64,000 bases of DNA from Komagataeibacter melaceti (GCF_003403295.1 NZ_QUWV01000029.1:1-64000), one strand, 5' to 3'. Counted from the first letter of the stretch, positions 1 through 9,736 are shown. Numbers and translations: made by a program. The notes: generated by a model from the letters alone, not told the origin.

Positions 1-617
1 ACACCGCCGCCCCTGCCGAAAGCGCGCCCCCACCCCCGCCGGTGGATAACAGCAAGGGCAGCGTGACCGGGCTGCCACTGCCCCGCTTCGCCGCCCTCCG
101 CGCCGATGAGGTCAACCTGCGCACCGGGCCGGGCCAGCGCTACCCGATCGACTGGGTCTATCACCGCCGCGGCCTGCCGGTGAAAATCGAGCGGGAATTC
201 GACGTCTGGCGCCTGGTGGAGGACGCGGACGGGCAGAAGGGCTGGGTCCAGCAGGCAACCCTGGTGGGAACCCGCACGTTTGTCATACCGGGTCTCCCGC
301 CGCAGGGTGACGCGGCGCAGGCCGGGCAGCCTGACGCCAAACAGACCGACGTGATCGGCCGGGCCGATACCCGGCTGGTCGGGCATGTGGCCGACGCCAC
401 GCAGGCGGCGGACATAAAGGGCGCGGTCATGCTGCGTGCCGATGCCAGCACCACCTCCGCCATCGTGGCCGTGCTGCGCCCGGGCGTGGTCGGCACCCTG
501 CGCCAGTGCCAGGCGGGAAGCCCGTGGTGCAAGGTCTCGGTCAAGCAGTACGGGGGCTGGCTGGAACGTAGCGCCATATGGGGACTATTGCCGCAGGAGG
601 TCATCTCGCCTTCCTGA
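1..617 (+). CDS. SH3-domain protein, 5' end outside the window
   Basis: The reading frame is open from the first base to the TGA at 615-617, so the gene starts upstream. The visible N-terminal part is a Pro/Ala-rich linker, as is common after a signal peptide. It is followed by two bacterial SH3-like modules. The first has the typical VNLRTGPG core and a GWV turn. The second carries LRADAS and a GGWLER segment. Such proteins are usually exported and bind peptidoglycan or act as accessory modules of envelope proteins. A GTG at 42 could be read as a start but would begin inside the linker, so I treat the gene as truncated by the window edge. Pyruvate kinase follows 31 bases later on the same strand. 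Confidence 0.75.
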   Translation, partial: TAAPAESAPPPPPVDNSKGSVTGLPLPRFAALRADEVNLRTGPGQRYPIDWVYHRRGLPVKIEREFDVWRLVEDADGQKGWVQQATLVGTRTFVIPGLPPQGDAAQAGQPDAKQTDVIGRADTRLVGHVADATQAADIKGAVMLRADASTTSAIVAVLRPGVVGTLRQCQAGSPWCKVSVKQYGGWLERSAIWGLLPQEVISPS

Positions 618-648
618 GGGCCGTCATGAACAGATCGGGAGAAAATGA

Positions 649-2088
649 ATGCCGGAAACACCATATCGCGCCCTGCGCCGGACCAAGATCATATCGACAC
701 TTGGCCCGGCCACATCGGACCATGCGGCCATACGCGCACTGGCCGTGGCGGGGGTGGATGTTTTCCGGCTCAATTTCTCCCACGGCACGCATGAGGACCA
801 CGCCGCCCGCCATGGCGTGATCCGTGATGTGGAGGCTGAACTGGGCCGCCCCATCGGCATACTGGCCGATGTTCAGGGCCCCAAGCTGCGTGTGGGCAAT
901 TTCGCCAACGGGCGGGTGCAACTGACCGCAGGCGCCCGGTTCCGGCTTGATCTGGACCCCACGCCGGGCAACGAAACCCGCGTCTGCCTGCCCCACCCTG
1001 AAATCCTGTCCACCGCGAACGAGGGCAGCTCCCTGCTGCTTGATGACGGGCGTCTGGCGCTGCGGGTGTGTGAACGGGGTAATGGCTTCCTGCTGACCGA
1101 GGTCACGCTGGGTGGCGCGCTGTCCGACCACAAGGGCGTCAACGTGCCCGATGTGGTCCTGCCCATCCCGGCCCTGACGGACAAGGACCGCGCGGACATG
1201 GCCTTCGCGCTGGACCTCGGCATCGAATATGTCGGTCTGTCCTTCGTCCAGCGCGCGGATGACGTGCGTGAGGCCCGTGCCCTGGCCAATGGCCGCGCAT
1301 GGATCATGACCAAGCTTGAAAAGCCGCAGGCCATGGACAACCTCGAGGAGATCGTCGCCCTGTCGGACGCGGTCATGGTGGCGCGCGGCGATCTGGGCGT
1401 GGAACTGCCGCCCGAACACGTGCCGCTGGCCCAGAAGCGCATCATCCGCATGGCCCGGCAGATGGGGCGGCCCGTCGTGGTGGCGACCCAGATGCTCGAA
1501 AGCATGATCCACGCCCCCACCCCCACCCGCGCCGAGGCATCGGACGTGGCGACGGCGGTGTTTGATGGTGCGGACGCCGTGATGCTTTCAGCCGAGACGG
1601 CAGTCGGTTCCTACCCGCGTGAGGCCGTGGCCATGATGGACCGCATCGTGCGCCGGGTGGAAGGTGACGAAGGCTGGCGCCGCCAGATGGAAGGCTCCGG
1701 CCCCGCGCCGGAACATGACGTGACGGGTGCGATCGCTGCCGCCACGCGGCAGGTCGCCGCCACGGTGGAGGCATCGGCCATCGCGGCCTTTACCCTGTCG
1801 GGACGCACCGCGCTGCGAATCGCGCGCGAACGCCCGGCCTGCACCATCCTCGGCCTGACCCCCACCGATGACATCGCCCGCCGACTGGCCGTGGCGTGGG
1901 GGGTGCAGGCCATATCCGTCGGGCAGGAAGCCCCGGTCCATACGATTGAAAGCGTGGTGGACCAGGCCCTTTCCGTCGCGCGGATGGATGGCTACGGCAC
2001 GGTAGGTGACAGGGTGGTGATTGTGGCGGGGCTGCCGTTTGGCGTGGCGGGCAGCACCAATACGCTGCGTGTCGCCATTATCCGATAG
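649..2088 (+). CDS. pyk: Pyruvate kinase
   Basis: Converts phosphoenolpyruvate and ADP to pyruvate and ATP in the cytoplasm. The 479-residue product has the usual bacterial length. Near the N terminus it shows TKIISTLGPAT and RLNFSHG (residues 40-46, substrate and K+ site). At about 220-226 lies the TKLEKP segment with the catalytic lysine, and MVARGDLGVELP at about 243-254 binds Mg2+ and phosphoenolpyruvate. The C-terminal third is the allosteric domain. The ATG at 649 has a GGGAGA ribosome-binding site about 6 bases upstream. It is followed, on the opposite strand, by tyrA with only 3 bases between the stop codons. Confidence 0.95.
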   Translation: MPETPYRALRRTKIISTLGPATSDHAAIRALAVAGVDVFRLNFSHGTHEDHAARHGVIRDVEAELGRPIGILADVQGPKLRVGNFANGRVQLTAGARFRLDLDPTPGNETRVCLPHPEILSTANEGSSLLLDDGRLALRVCERGNGFLLTEVTLGGALSDHKGVNVPDVVLPIPALTDKDRADMAFALDLGIEYVGLSFVQRADDVREARALANGRAWIMTKLEKPQAMDNLEEIVALSDAVMVARGDLGVELPPEHVPLAQKRIIRMARQMGRPVVVATQMLESMIHAPTPTRAEASDVATAVFDGADAVMLSAETAVGSYPREAVAMMDRIVRRVEGDEGWRRQMEGSGPAPEHDVTGAIAAATRQVAATVEASAIAAFTLSGRTALRIARERPACTILGLTPTDDIARRLAVAWGVQAISVGQEAPVHTIESVVDQALSVARMDGYGTVGDRVVIVAGLPFGVAGSTNTLRVAIIR

Positions 2089-2091
2089 GGC

Positions 2092-2994
2092 TTATGCCTG
2101 CCGGTTCTCGATCAGGCTGCGCCGGATGGCGCGGCCACGCCTGATCCGGCCCACGATCACATCCTCATTGCCGGTGCGGATGGCCTCGCCCATGGCCTGC
2201 GCGTCCGCGATGAAGCGGTCGAGCAGTTCCAGCAGCGCCTCGCGGTTGTTGAGGAAGATGTCACGCCACATCGTCGGGTCCGACGCCGCGATGCGCGTGA
2301 AATCCCGGAACCCCGACGCCGCGAAATCCAGCACCTCGGAACGGGTTTCATCCGCCAGGTCATCGGCCGTACCGCAGATGGTGAAGGCCAGAAGGTGCGG
2401 CAGGTGGCTGACAATGGCGCAGACCCGGTCATGGTGCTCGACCGTCATGCAGCGCACGCGCGCGCCCATCATCTCCCACAGGGTGGTGATGCGGGTGATC
2501 GCCGCGGGCGGCGTGTTCTCCGGCGGGGTCAGCAGGCACCACCGGTCCTCGAACAGGGTGGCGAAACCGGCGTCCGGTCCTGAAAACTCGGTGCCCGCCA
2601 TGGGGTGCGCGGGCACGAAGGCAATATCGGGATGCGCCGCAAGCAGCGGCTGCACGGCGTCCATGACCGTTTTCTTGACCGACCCGACCTCACTCAGGAT
2701 CGCGCCGGGCTTCATGACCGGCAGCACCTGTGCCGCCACCATGGCAATCGCCCCGACCGGCACGCAGATGATGACGCAGTCCGCCCCCCGCACTGCTGCG
2801 ACCGGATCGGCCTCGACCGCATCGGCAATATCCAGTTCGGCCACCCGCGCGCGGACTTCGGGGCTTATGTCACATGCGACCAGATGGCGCGCGATGCGCC
2901 GGTCTTCACGCGCGCGGCGCAGGATGGATGAGCCGATCAGGCCGGGCCCGATAATGACCAGCGTATCGAACAGGGGGGTGGTGGGTTCCGGCAT
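2092..2994 (-). CDS. tyrA: Prephenate (or arogenate) dehydrogenase
   Basis: Catalyses the oxidative decarboxylation step of tyrosine synthesis from prephenate or arogenate with NAD(P). The N terminus holds a Rossmann motif GPGLIGSS (residues 16-23). The middle has the TyrA signatures SVKK and HPMAGTE, and the C-terminal half is the helical dimerisation region. At 300 residues it is the short single-domain form without an ACT domain or chorismate mutase. Substrate preference cannot be told from sequence alone. It lies 39 bases downstream of hpnL on the same strand, so the two may share a transcript, although they have no obvious functional link. No hisC- or aroA-type neighbour is present. Confidence 0.88.
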   Translation of the reverse strand: MPEPTTPLFDTLVIIGPGLIGSSILRRAREDRRIARHLVACDISPEVRARVAELDIADAVEADPVAAVRGADCVIICVPVGAIAMVAAQVLPVMKPGAILSEVGSVKKTVMDAVQPLLAAHPDIAFVPAHPMAGTEFSGPDAGFATLFEDRWCLLTPPENTPPAAITRITTLWEMMGARVRCMTVEHHDRVCAIVSHLPHLLAFTICGTADDLADETRSEVLDFAASGFRDFTRIAASDPTMWRDIFLNNREALLELLDRFIADAQAMGEAIRTGNEDVIVGRIRRGRAIRRSLIENRQA

Positions 2995-3033
2995 GGGGGT
3001 GTCTGTCTGGCTCGGGGTTTGAAAAAAGCGCGG

Positions 3034-4113
3034 TCAGTCCCGCGCGGCCTCCGTGCGCTCACGCAGGGGGCCGGATGCCGGAAGCGGTTCTGCCGCATCA
3101 TCGGGCATGGAACCGGCTGATTTGTTGCGCAGGGCCCGCATTTCCATCCCCTGCCATGTCAGCAGCATGGGAATACCGATGACCAGCTCACGCCCGCGCC
3201 GCAACAGCGACAGCCCCAGCGAGACCGAGGGCGGGATGCCAAAGGCCGATCCGAGCGTGATATAGGCCGCTTCCTGCACCCCCAGCCCCGCAGGCACCAG
3301 GAACGAGACGGACATGATGCCGCAGGCCACGCCCTCGATCGCGACGGCGCCGCCAAAGCTCAGATGTGCGCCCAGGAAGTAATAGGCGACCCAGATCGTG
3401 GCCGCGCTGCCCAGCCAGCCCACGTAATGCAGCAGCGCGCCCTGCACGATGCGGCCGGGGCGCGACCAGATGGCATTGAAACGGTCCTGGATGCTGTCCG
3501 CGCTGCTCAGCATGGCATCCTGCCACTGCGCGGCCATGTTGCTGCCCAGCTTGCTGCCCACACGCTTGAGCAGGTCGCCCCCGTGGCGCTGGGTCCAGAT
3601 GAAGCCACCGATGCCAAGGCTCAGCAGCACGAGGCCGATGATGACCGGGCGCGCGAACGGGCTGGACTGCTGGTGGGCCACAAGACACAGCACGGCGGTC
3701 AGGATGAACAGGATCTGGCCCATCACCTCGGTGGTGATGTCCACCAGGTTGGCGCAGGCGGCTTCCCCACCGCTTATGTGCTTGCCGTGCCCGCGCGCGA
3801 ACAGGTCGCTTGAACAGGTGGCCCTGATCCCCACCACCATGCCGCCAAGCTGCGAGAACGGCAGGCATGCGGCAGCCGCATCGCGGATCATGCGCGAAAC
3901 CAGCAGCTGCACGAACGGAATGTCCCGACAAGCCGCGTGCCACGCAAGACCCAGTATTGCGTCAACTGCAAGCTGCGCCACCACGGTCGCCATGAACCCG
4001 ACGAACCCGATGGAGACGATGGCCCTTATTACCGAACCGGCCCCGTACCACGCGGTGCAGCCAGTCAGCAGGGCCAGGCCAAGGATGGCCAGCAGGATGG
4101 TGAGCTTTCTCAA
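3034..4113 (-). CDS. hpnL: HpnL-type integral membrane protein (LPG synthase/flippase-like fold)
   Basis: A 359-residue polytopic membrane protein of the UPF0104/flippase-like group, with about 8 hydrophobic segments spread along its length. Its place next to hpnA-E, shc and hpnG and its family resemblance point to HpnL, a membrane protein associated with hopanoid loci whose biochemical role is not established; a part in moving or modifying hopanoid lipids is only an inference. The N terminus (MRKLTILLAILGLALLTGC) looks like a lipoprotein signal but more likely is the first transmembrane helix. It is divergent from hpnA, with 192 bases between the start codons. The C terminus is a short charged cytosolic tail. 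Confidence 0.72.
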   Translation of the reverse strand: MRKLTILLAILGLALLTGCTAWYGAGSVIRAIVSIGFVGFMATVVAQLAVDAILGLAWHAACRDIPFVQLLVSRMIRDAAAACLPFSQLGGMVVGIRATCSSDLFARGHGKHISGGEAACANLVDITTEVMGQILFILTAVLCLVAHQQSSPFARPVIIGLVLLSLGIGGFIWTQRHGGDLLKRVGSKLGSNMAAQWQDAMLSSADSIQDRFNAIWSRPGRIVQGALLHYVGWLGSAATIWVAYYFLGAHLSFGGAVAIEGVACGIMSVSFLVPAGLGVQEAAYITLGSAFGIPPSVSLGLSLLRRGRELVIGIPMLLTWQGMEMRALRNKSAGSMPDDAAEPLPASGPLRERTEAARD

Positions 4114-4305
4114 AAAAGATCCGTCTTGGTCTGTGGGCGTCTGAACACCGGGTGAAATCGTACCACGATGGTCAACTGGGCCTGACTTACACTACCGGAG
4201 GGTCTGGCGCCACCGGGAGGTGTCGGGATAAATGGAACGCCCGCTGGTTGCGAGTCCGTATCGCAATCGTGAATTCTGTCCCCTGACGGAGTGATCATTC
4301 AGACC

Positions 4306-5301
4306 ATGACAGCCCCAACCCTTGTGACCGGTGCGACCGGTTTTGTCGGCTCGGCCGTTGCCCGCAACCTGGTGGAACGTGGGCACACGCTCCGGCTCAT
4401 GGTACGCAAGGGGAGCGACCTGACCAACCTGCGCGACCTGCCCGCCGAACTGGTGGAGGGCGACCTCTCCACCCCCGGCAGCTTTGACGCGGCGGTGAAG
4501 GGCTGCCGCTACGTGTTTCATGTCGCGGCGGATTACCGCCTGTGGGTGCCCGACCCGGTACCGATGATGGTGGCCAACGTGGAGGGCACGCGCGCGCTCA
4601 TGCTGGCAGCGCAGAAAGCGGGGGTGGAGCGGATCGTGTACTGTTCCTCCGTCGCGGCGCTGGGGCTGATCGGTGATGGCACGATCTCCGATGAGGAAAC
4701 GCCGGTGCACGAGCATGGCGTGATCGGCATCTACAAGCGCTCCAAATACCGCGCCGAGCAGGAAGTCCTGCGCCTGGTGCATGAGCGCGCCCTGCCCGCC
4801 GTGATCGTGAACCCCTCCACCCCCGTCGGCCCGCGCGACATCAAGCCGACCCCCACCGGGCAGATGATCCTGGACTGCGCGGCGGGCCGCATGCCGGCCT
4901 ATGTCGATACCGGCGTGAACATCGTGCATGTGGATGACGTGGCCGAAGGCCATGCTCTGGCGCTGGAACGCGGCCGGATCGGGGAGAAATACATCCTTGG
5001 TGGCCAGAACTACCTGCTGCGCGACCTGTTCGCCATGACGGCGGAACTGGCCGGTGTCGCGCCGCCGCGCATAAGCCTGCCGCAGGCGGTGATCTGGCCG
5101 GTGGCCGTGGCGAGCGAATGGCTGTCCCGCGCATTTGGCATCGCACCCCGTGTCACGCGGGAGATGCTGGCGATGTCGCACAAGAAGATGTTCTTCTCCT
5201 CCGACAAGGCGATCCGTGAACTGGGCTATGCCCCGCGCCCCGCGCGTGAGGCGGTGAAGGACGCCATCGACTGGTTCCGTCAGCACGGCATGCTGGACTG
5301 A
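4306..5301 (+). CDS. hpnA: Hopanoid-associated sugar epimerase HpnA
   Basis: An extended short-chain dehydrogenase/reductase of the dihydroflavonol-4-reductase-like group, found in hopanoid loci and thought to act on a sugar nucleotide or sugar headgroup. The N terminus has the NAD(P)-binding TGATGFVGS motif. The catalytic YKRSK (YxxxK) follows around residue 145. I place the start at ATG 4306 (product MTAPTLVTG...). A GTG at 4291 is in frame, but it lies on the GGAG that could serve as the ribosome-binding site, so the start is not fully certain. The gene is first in the plus-strand hpnA-B-C-D-E-shc-hpnG series, and hpnB starts 10 bases after its stop. Confidence 0.88.
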   Translation: MTAPTLVTGATGFVGSAVARNLVERGHTLRLMVRKGSDLTNLRDLPAELVEGDLSTPGSFDAAVKGCRYVFHVAADYRLWVPDPVPMMVANVEGTRALMLAAQKAGVERIVYCSSVAALGLIGDGTISDEETPVHEHGVIGIYKRSKYRAEQEVLRLVHERALPAVIVNPSTPVGPRDIKPTPTGQMILDCAAGRMPAYVDTGVNIVHVDDVAEGHALALERGRIGEKYILGGQNYLLRDLFAMTAELAGVAPPRISLPQAVIWPVAVASEWLSRAFGIAPRVTREMLAMSHKKMFFSSDKAIRELGYAPRPAREAVKDAIDWFRQHGMLD

Positions 5302-5311
5302 GGTTGCGGTC

Positions 5312-6544
5312 ATGCTTGTGCTTCCCCTCTCCGTCCTTGCCCTTGTCATCTGGCTGGGACTGATTTTCTGCCATGGCCGGTTCTGGCAGGCCGGTCCCAT
5401 CCTGCGCCCGGTGCGGGGCGCGCAGCTTGCGGGCCAGAAATGCCCCGAAGTGTGCGTGGTGGTGCCCGCGCGGGATGAAGCGGCCTCCGTCGTGCAGTCT
5501 GTCGGTTCGCTGCTGGCGCAGGACTATCCCGGTGAGCTGCATGTCATACTGGTTGATGACAACAGCACCGACGGCACCGGCAGGCTGGCGCGTTCCGTGC
5601 CGGACCCGAAAAAGCGGCTGACGGTGGTCAATGGCAGGGCACGGCCGCCGGGATGGAGCGGCAAGCTGTGGGCGGTGGCCCAGGGGGTGGCGCGGGCGCG
5701 TGAACTCATGCCCGATTCCAGCGGCTTCGTGCTGCTGACCGATGCCGACATCACCCACGACCCGCGCCATATCTCGACACTGGTGGCCAAGGCGCAGGCC
5801 GATCACCTCGATCAGGTGTCCGAGATGGTGGAACTGAACTGCGCCAGCGCGGCCGAGCGCATGCTGGTCCCGGCGTTCGTGTTCTTCTTCACGCTGCTCT
5901 ACCCCTTCGCCAGTGTGAACAACCCGCGCAGCCGGGTGGCGGGGGCGGCAGGCGGCACGGTGCTGGTGCGCTGGTCGGCGCTGGCGCGCATCGGCGGGAT
6001 CGAGAGCCTGCGCGGCGCGCTGATAGATGACTGCACGCTGGCCGCCCACATCAAGCACAGCGGCGGCGCGATCTATCTGGGCCATAGCTGTCTGGCGCGC
6101 TCGATCCGCCCCTACCCCAACCCGGTGGACATCTGGCGCATGGTGGCGCGCACGGCCTATGTGCAGCTTGACTATTCACCCATGATGCTGGTGGGCACCA
6201 TCATCGGCATGACCCTGCTGTGGCTCGTGCCCATGCAGCTTGCCCTGTTCGGCCACGGGCTGCCCTGCCTGCTGGGGGCCGGGGCCTGGGTCATGTCCAT
6301 GGCGTCGTACACGCCCACGCTGCGCCGCTTCGGGCAGTCACCCGCATGGGCGATGTTGCTGCCGGCCATCGCCGGGTTCTATATGCTGGCCACGATCGGC
6401 TCGGCGGTGGACCACCACCGGGGCCGGGGCGTGGTGTGGAAAAGCCGGGCCTATACCGAACCTGACGGCGCGATCTCGACCTCCATGCGGGGGGAGGGCC
6501 GCGCCACCGTAATGAACCGCACCATGGGAGATGACGTAGGGTGA
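5312..6544 (+). CDS. hpnB: Hopene-associated glycosyltransferase HpnB
   Basis: A family 2 glycosyltransferase of 410 residues. An N-terminal hydrophobic helix (about residues 3-20) is followed by the GT-A domain with VVVPARDEA and DDNSTDG nucleotide-sugar motifs, then a later LTDAD metal-binding motif. Three or so hydrophobic segments near the C terminus anchor it to the membrane. It is the hopanoid-cluster glycosyltransferase HpnB, whose exact acceptor is not proven. Its stop overlaps the GTG start of hpnC by 4 bases (GTGA), so the two genes are probably translationally coupled. Confidence 0.87.
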   Translation: MLVLPLSVLALVIWLGLIFCHGRFWQAGPILRPVRGAQLAGQKCPEVCVVVPARDEAASVVQSVGSLLAQDYPGELHVILVDDNSTDGTGRLARSVPDPKKRLTVVNGRARPPGWSGKLWAVAQGVARARELMPDSSGFVLLTDADITHDPRHISTLVAKAQADHLDQVSEMVELNCASAAERMLVPAFVFFFTLLYPFASVNNPRSRVAGAAGGTVLVRWSALARIGGIESLRGALIDDCTLAAHIKHSGGAIYLGHSCLARSIRPYPNPVDIWRMVARTAYVQLDYSPMMLVGTIIGMTLLWLVPMQLALFGHGLPCLLGAGAWVMSMASYTPTLRRFGQSPAWAMLLPAIAGFYMLATIGSAVDHHRGRGVVWKSRAYTEPDGAISTSMRGEGRATVMNRTMGDDVG

Positions 6545-7404
6545 ACACTGATGAGCGGGCCGTGTGGGGGGACGCCGATGTCTCGTCCGGCAAGGATGCC
6601 GGCGATGAGAACTTTCCGGTAGGTTCCCTGCTGATCAGCCGCAGGCTGCGTCCGCACGTACATGCCTATTACGATTTCGCCCGCGTGATCGACGATATCG
6701 TCGATACCGACCGGCTTGATGCGGAAGCCAAGATCGCGCGCCTCAACGCCATGGAGGACGTGGTGCTGGGCCGCCGCGCCGCCCCCGCCCGGCGCGATGC
6801 GCAGACGGCGGTGCGCGTGGGCCGCACGCTGGCGCAGACCGGCGTCTCCACCCCGACCGCCACGGACCTGATCGTGGCGTTCCGGCAGGACGCGGTAAAG
6901 AACCGTTATGATTCGTGGGAGGAACTGGCGGAATACTGCCGCTATTCCGCCAATCCCGTGGGGCGCTTCCTGCTGGAACTGCATGGCGAGGACCCGCGCA
7001 CGTTCGGCCCGTCCGATGCGCTGTGCACGGCGCTGCAGGTCCTGAACCACCTGCAGGACTGCGCCGATGACCTGCGCAACCTTGACCGCTGCTACCTGCC
7101 GCGCCCGTGGCTTGAGCGCGAGGGCGTGGCGGTGGACGACCTGCGCCGCCCCGCCACCGTGCCGGGCCTGCGCCGGGTGTTCGATGCGCTGCTTGACCGG
7201 GTGGACATGCTCAACCGGGAGGCGGCGAGCCTGCCGGGCCTGATCCGTGACCGGCGCATGCGCATGGAGGCGGCGGTGATCGTCGGGCTTTCGCGCAGGC
7301 TGGCGGCGCGGCTGCGCAGGCAGGACCCGCTGGCGGAACGGGTCAAGCTGTCGCGCAAGGATGTTCTGGGCGCCCTTGCCGGGGCGGTACGCACGCTGGT
7401 CTAG
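6541..7404 (+). CDS. hpnC: Hydroxysqualene synthase HpnC
   Basis: Second enzyme of the bacterial three-step squalene route: it turns presqualene diphosphate into hydroxysqualene. The product is an all-helical trans-isoprenyl diphosphate synthase-fold protein of 287 residues. It shows two aspartate-rich metal sites: DDIVDTD near residue 50, after FARVI, and DCADDLRNLD near residue 175. The GTG start overlaps the hpnB stop. A 78-base gap separates it from hpnD, the longest spacing among hpnA-E. The assignment as HpnC rather than HpnD rests on gene order and the divergent first Asp motif. Confidence 0.9.
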   Translation: MNTDERAVWGDADVSSGKDAGDENFPVGSLLISRRLRPHVHAYYDFARVIDDIVDTDRLDAEAKIARLNAMEDVVLGRRAAPARRDAQTAVRVGRTLAQTGVSTPTATDLIVAFRQDAVKNRYDSWEELAEYCRYSANPVGRFLLELHGEDPRTFGPSDALCTALQVLNHLQDCADDLRNLDRCYLPRPWLEREGVAVDDLRRPATVPGLRRVFDALLDRVDMLNREAASLPGLIRDRRMRMEAAVIVGLSRRLAARLRRQDPLAERVKLSRKDVLGALAGAVRTLV

Positions 7405-7482
7405 GCGCGGATTTTGTCCTTGGCCATGATTGCCGCTAAGAACAGGCGGACTGTAATCGTAAACTGAACGGAACACGCGGGA

Positions 7483-8364
7483 ATGGGTTTTTTGCGCGCG
7501 CGGCATGATGAGGCCCCGGTACTGGGCTGCGACCCCGCCGACCTGGCGGCGGTGGAGCAGGTGGTGGTGCGTTCGGGTACCTCCTTTGGCAAGGGCATGC
7601 GCATCCTGCCGCCGGACCGGCGGTATGGCATGTACGCGGTCTATGCCTTCTGCCGCCTGGTTGATGACGTGGCCGATGATGCGGGCGAGGCCGAGGACAA
7701 GTGCCGCAGGCTGGAAGAATGGCGCGCGCGCATCGCCCGGCTTTACGCCGGGGAGGCACGCGACGGCATCGACCGCGTGCTGATGGCCACCATCCGCCGC
7801 TTCGGCCTGCGGCATGAGGATTTCACCGCCGTGATCGACGGGATGGAGATGGACGCGCGCGGTCCCGTCATCGCCCCGGACGAGGCGACGTTCGACCTGT
7901 ACTGTGACCGCGTGGCCTCGGCAGTGGGGCGGCTGTCGGTGCGGGTGTTCGGGGATTCCTCGCCCGCTGCGGATCAGGTCGCCTACCACCTGGGCCGTGC
8001 GCTGCAGATCACCAACATCCTGCGCGACGTGGCGGAGGACGCGCGGCTTGGCCGCCTGTACCTGCCGCGCGAACTGCTGGAACGCTTCAACATCCCGCCC
8101 GAACCCGCCGCCGTGGTGCGTGCGCCCACGCTGGAACAGGTGGGCCGCATCCTGGCCGGTCGCGCGCATGACCATTTCCGCGCCGCCGCCGCCGCCATGG
8201 CCCGGTGCGACCGCACGGCCATGCGCCCCGCGCGCCTGATGGGGGCGACCTATGCCGCCATCCTCGCCGCGCAGGAGCGTCAGGGATGGAAGACACCCGA
8301 ACACCGCGTCTCCCTGTCGCGCCCGCGCAAGGTGCTGATCGCCCTGCGCGCGCTGGTGGGCTGA
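7483..8364 (+). CDS. hpnD: Presqualene diphosphate synthase HpnD
   Basis: Condenses two farnesyl diphosphates to presqualene diphosphate, the entry step for hopanoids. The 293-residue helical protein has FCRLVDDVADD near residue 60 and NILRDVAEDA near residue 180, the two Asp-rich Mg2+/diphosphate sites, with RLYLP just after the second. The start is ATG 7483. Only 3 bases separate its stop from the hpnE start. Confidence 0.92.
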   Translation: MGFLRARHDEAPVLGCDPADLAAVEQVVVRSGTSFGKGMRILPPDRRYGMYAVYAFCRLVDDVADDAGEAEDKCRRLEEWRARIARLYAGEARDGIDRVLMATIRRFGLRHEDFTAVIDGMEMDARGPVIAPDEATFDLYCDRVASAVGRLSVRVFGDSSPAADQVAYHLGRALQITNILRDVAEDARLGRLYLPRELLERFNIPPEPAAVVRAPTLEQVGRILAGRAHDHFRAAAAAMARCDRTAMRPARLMGATYAAILAAQERQGWKTPEHRVSLSRPRKVLIALRALVG

Positions 8365-8367
8365 GGC

Positions 8368-9681
8368 ATGAGCGGGCATGTCCATATCGTCGGCGGGGGG
8401 CTGGCGGGGCTTTCCGCCGCAGTCGAACTGGCCGGCGGCAGCGAGCGTGTCACGGTCCATGAGGCCGGTCCGGCCTGTGGCGGGCGGGCGCGTTCCTACC
8501 TTGACCGGCATCTGGGCTGCCGCATCGACAATGGCAACCACCTGCTGCTGTCGGGCAACCCGGCGGTGTACCGCTATCTGGGCCTGATCGGGGCGCAGGA
8601 TACGCTGGTTGGCCCCGGTCGCCCGGTTTTCCCGTTCGTGGATCTGGCGGAGCGGCTGCGCTGGACGCTGGACCTGTCGCGCGGGCGGCTGCCGCTGTGG
8701 GTGCTCTCGCGCCGCAGGCGTGTGCCCGGCATGCGGCTGGCGGAACTGCGCGGGCTGCTGGCGCTTATGGAGGCCACGCCGGACATGGTGGTGGCGGACT
8801 GCCTGCAACCCGGCAGCCTGTCGCGCCGCCTGCTCGAACCCTTCGCCATTTCCGTGCTCAACACCATGCCCGATACCGGCAGCGCCGCCCTGCTGGGCGC
8901 GGTGGTGAAGGAAAGCCTTGCACGGGGCGGGCGCAACTGCCTGCCGCGCTTTCCGGCGCAGGGCCTGTCCGAAAGTTTCGTGGACCCGGCACTCGATCAC
9001 CTCGCAACACTCAAGGCGGAGGTCCGCACCGCAAGCCGGGTCAGCGCCGTGGAAATGGATAATGGCCACGTCACCGCCCTGCGGCTGGGTGAGGCACGCA
9101 TCGCCATCGGCCCGCATGACACGGTCATCATGGCCGTTCCGGCTCCGGTCGCGAGCAGCCTGCTGGCGGCGGAACTGCCCGGCTTCAGCGCGCCGGATGC
9201 GTTCGAGTCCATCCTGAACGTGCATTTTGCGCTGCCGGAGGCCCCGCGCCTGACGGGCGGGCTGGCGCAGGCCCGCTTCATCGGCGTGGTGGGAGGGGTG
9301 AGCGAATGGGTGTTCGTCAAGGATCGCATCCTGTCGGTCACGGTCAGCGCCGCCAACCGCTACGACACGCGCGACCAGGACGAACTGGCCGCAATCATCT
9401 GGAACGAGGTGCGCGCCGCGATCGACCCCGCCGCCACGGCTCCGCTGCCGGTGGCCATGCCGCCGCTGCGCATCGTGCGTGAAAAACGCGCGACATTCGC
9501 CGCGACTCCGGCGCAGGACCGCCTGCGGCCCACCACGCGGACCATGGCGGGCAACCTGCTGCTGGCGGGAGACTGGACGGCAACGGGATTGCCCGCCACA
9601 ATCGAGGGCGCGATCCGGTCAGGCCATGCTGCAGCGCAGGCCGTTCATGCCCGCAGGGGCCTGCCGGGCCGACCGAAATGA
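8368..9681 (+). CDS. hpnE: Hydroxysqualene dehydroxylase HpnE
   Basis: FAD-dependent enzyme that reduces hydroxysqualene to squalene, completing the HpnCDE route. The N-terminal dinucleotide-binding motif is VGGGLAGLSAA, followed by an acidic residue in VHEAGP and a GGRARSY segment, typical of the amine oxidase/phytoene desaturase group. The C-terminal LLAGDWTATGLPATIEGA motif closes the FAD site. Length is 437 residues. The next gene, shc, begins 55 bases downstream. Confidence 0.9.
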   Translation: MSGHVHIVGGGLAGLSAAVELAGGSERVTVHEAGPACGGRARSYLDRHLGCRIDNGNHLLLSGNPAVYRYLGLIGAQDTLVGPGRPVFPFVDLAERLRWTLDLSRGRLPLWVLSRRRRVPGMRLAELRGLLALMEATPDMVVADCLQPGSLSRRLLEPFAISVLNTMPDTGSAALLGAVVKESLARGGRNCLPRFPAQGLSESFVDPALDHLATLKAEVRTASRVSAVEMDNGHVTALRLGEARIAIGPHDTVIMAVPAPVASSLLAAELPGFSAPDAFESILNVHFALPEAPRLTGGLAQARFIGVVGGVSEWVFVKDRILSVTVSAANRYDTRDQDELAAIIWNEVRAAIDPAATAPLPVAMPPLRIVREKRATFAATPAQDRLRPTTRTMAGNLLLAGDWTATGLPATIEGAIRSGHAAAQAVHARRGLPGRPK

Positions 9682-9736
9682 AAACGATTTACGGATTTGC
9701 AATAGGCCCCCGTCACGGCACGGGGAACGTGGAATA

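Noticed and set aside
6451-9225. A 924-residue minus-strand open frame across hpnC-hpnE
   Set aside because: It lies fully opposite three clearly recognised genes. Its translation is rich in His, Gln, Arg and Gly without any domain, which is what a reverse frame of GC-rich coding DNA gives.
9479-9736. Longer squalene-hopene cyclase start inside hpnE
   Set aside because: It would overlap hpnE by 200 bases in another frame, and family proteins begin close to ATG 9737.
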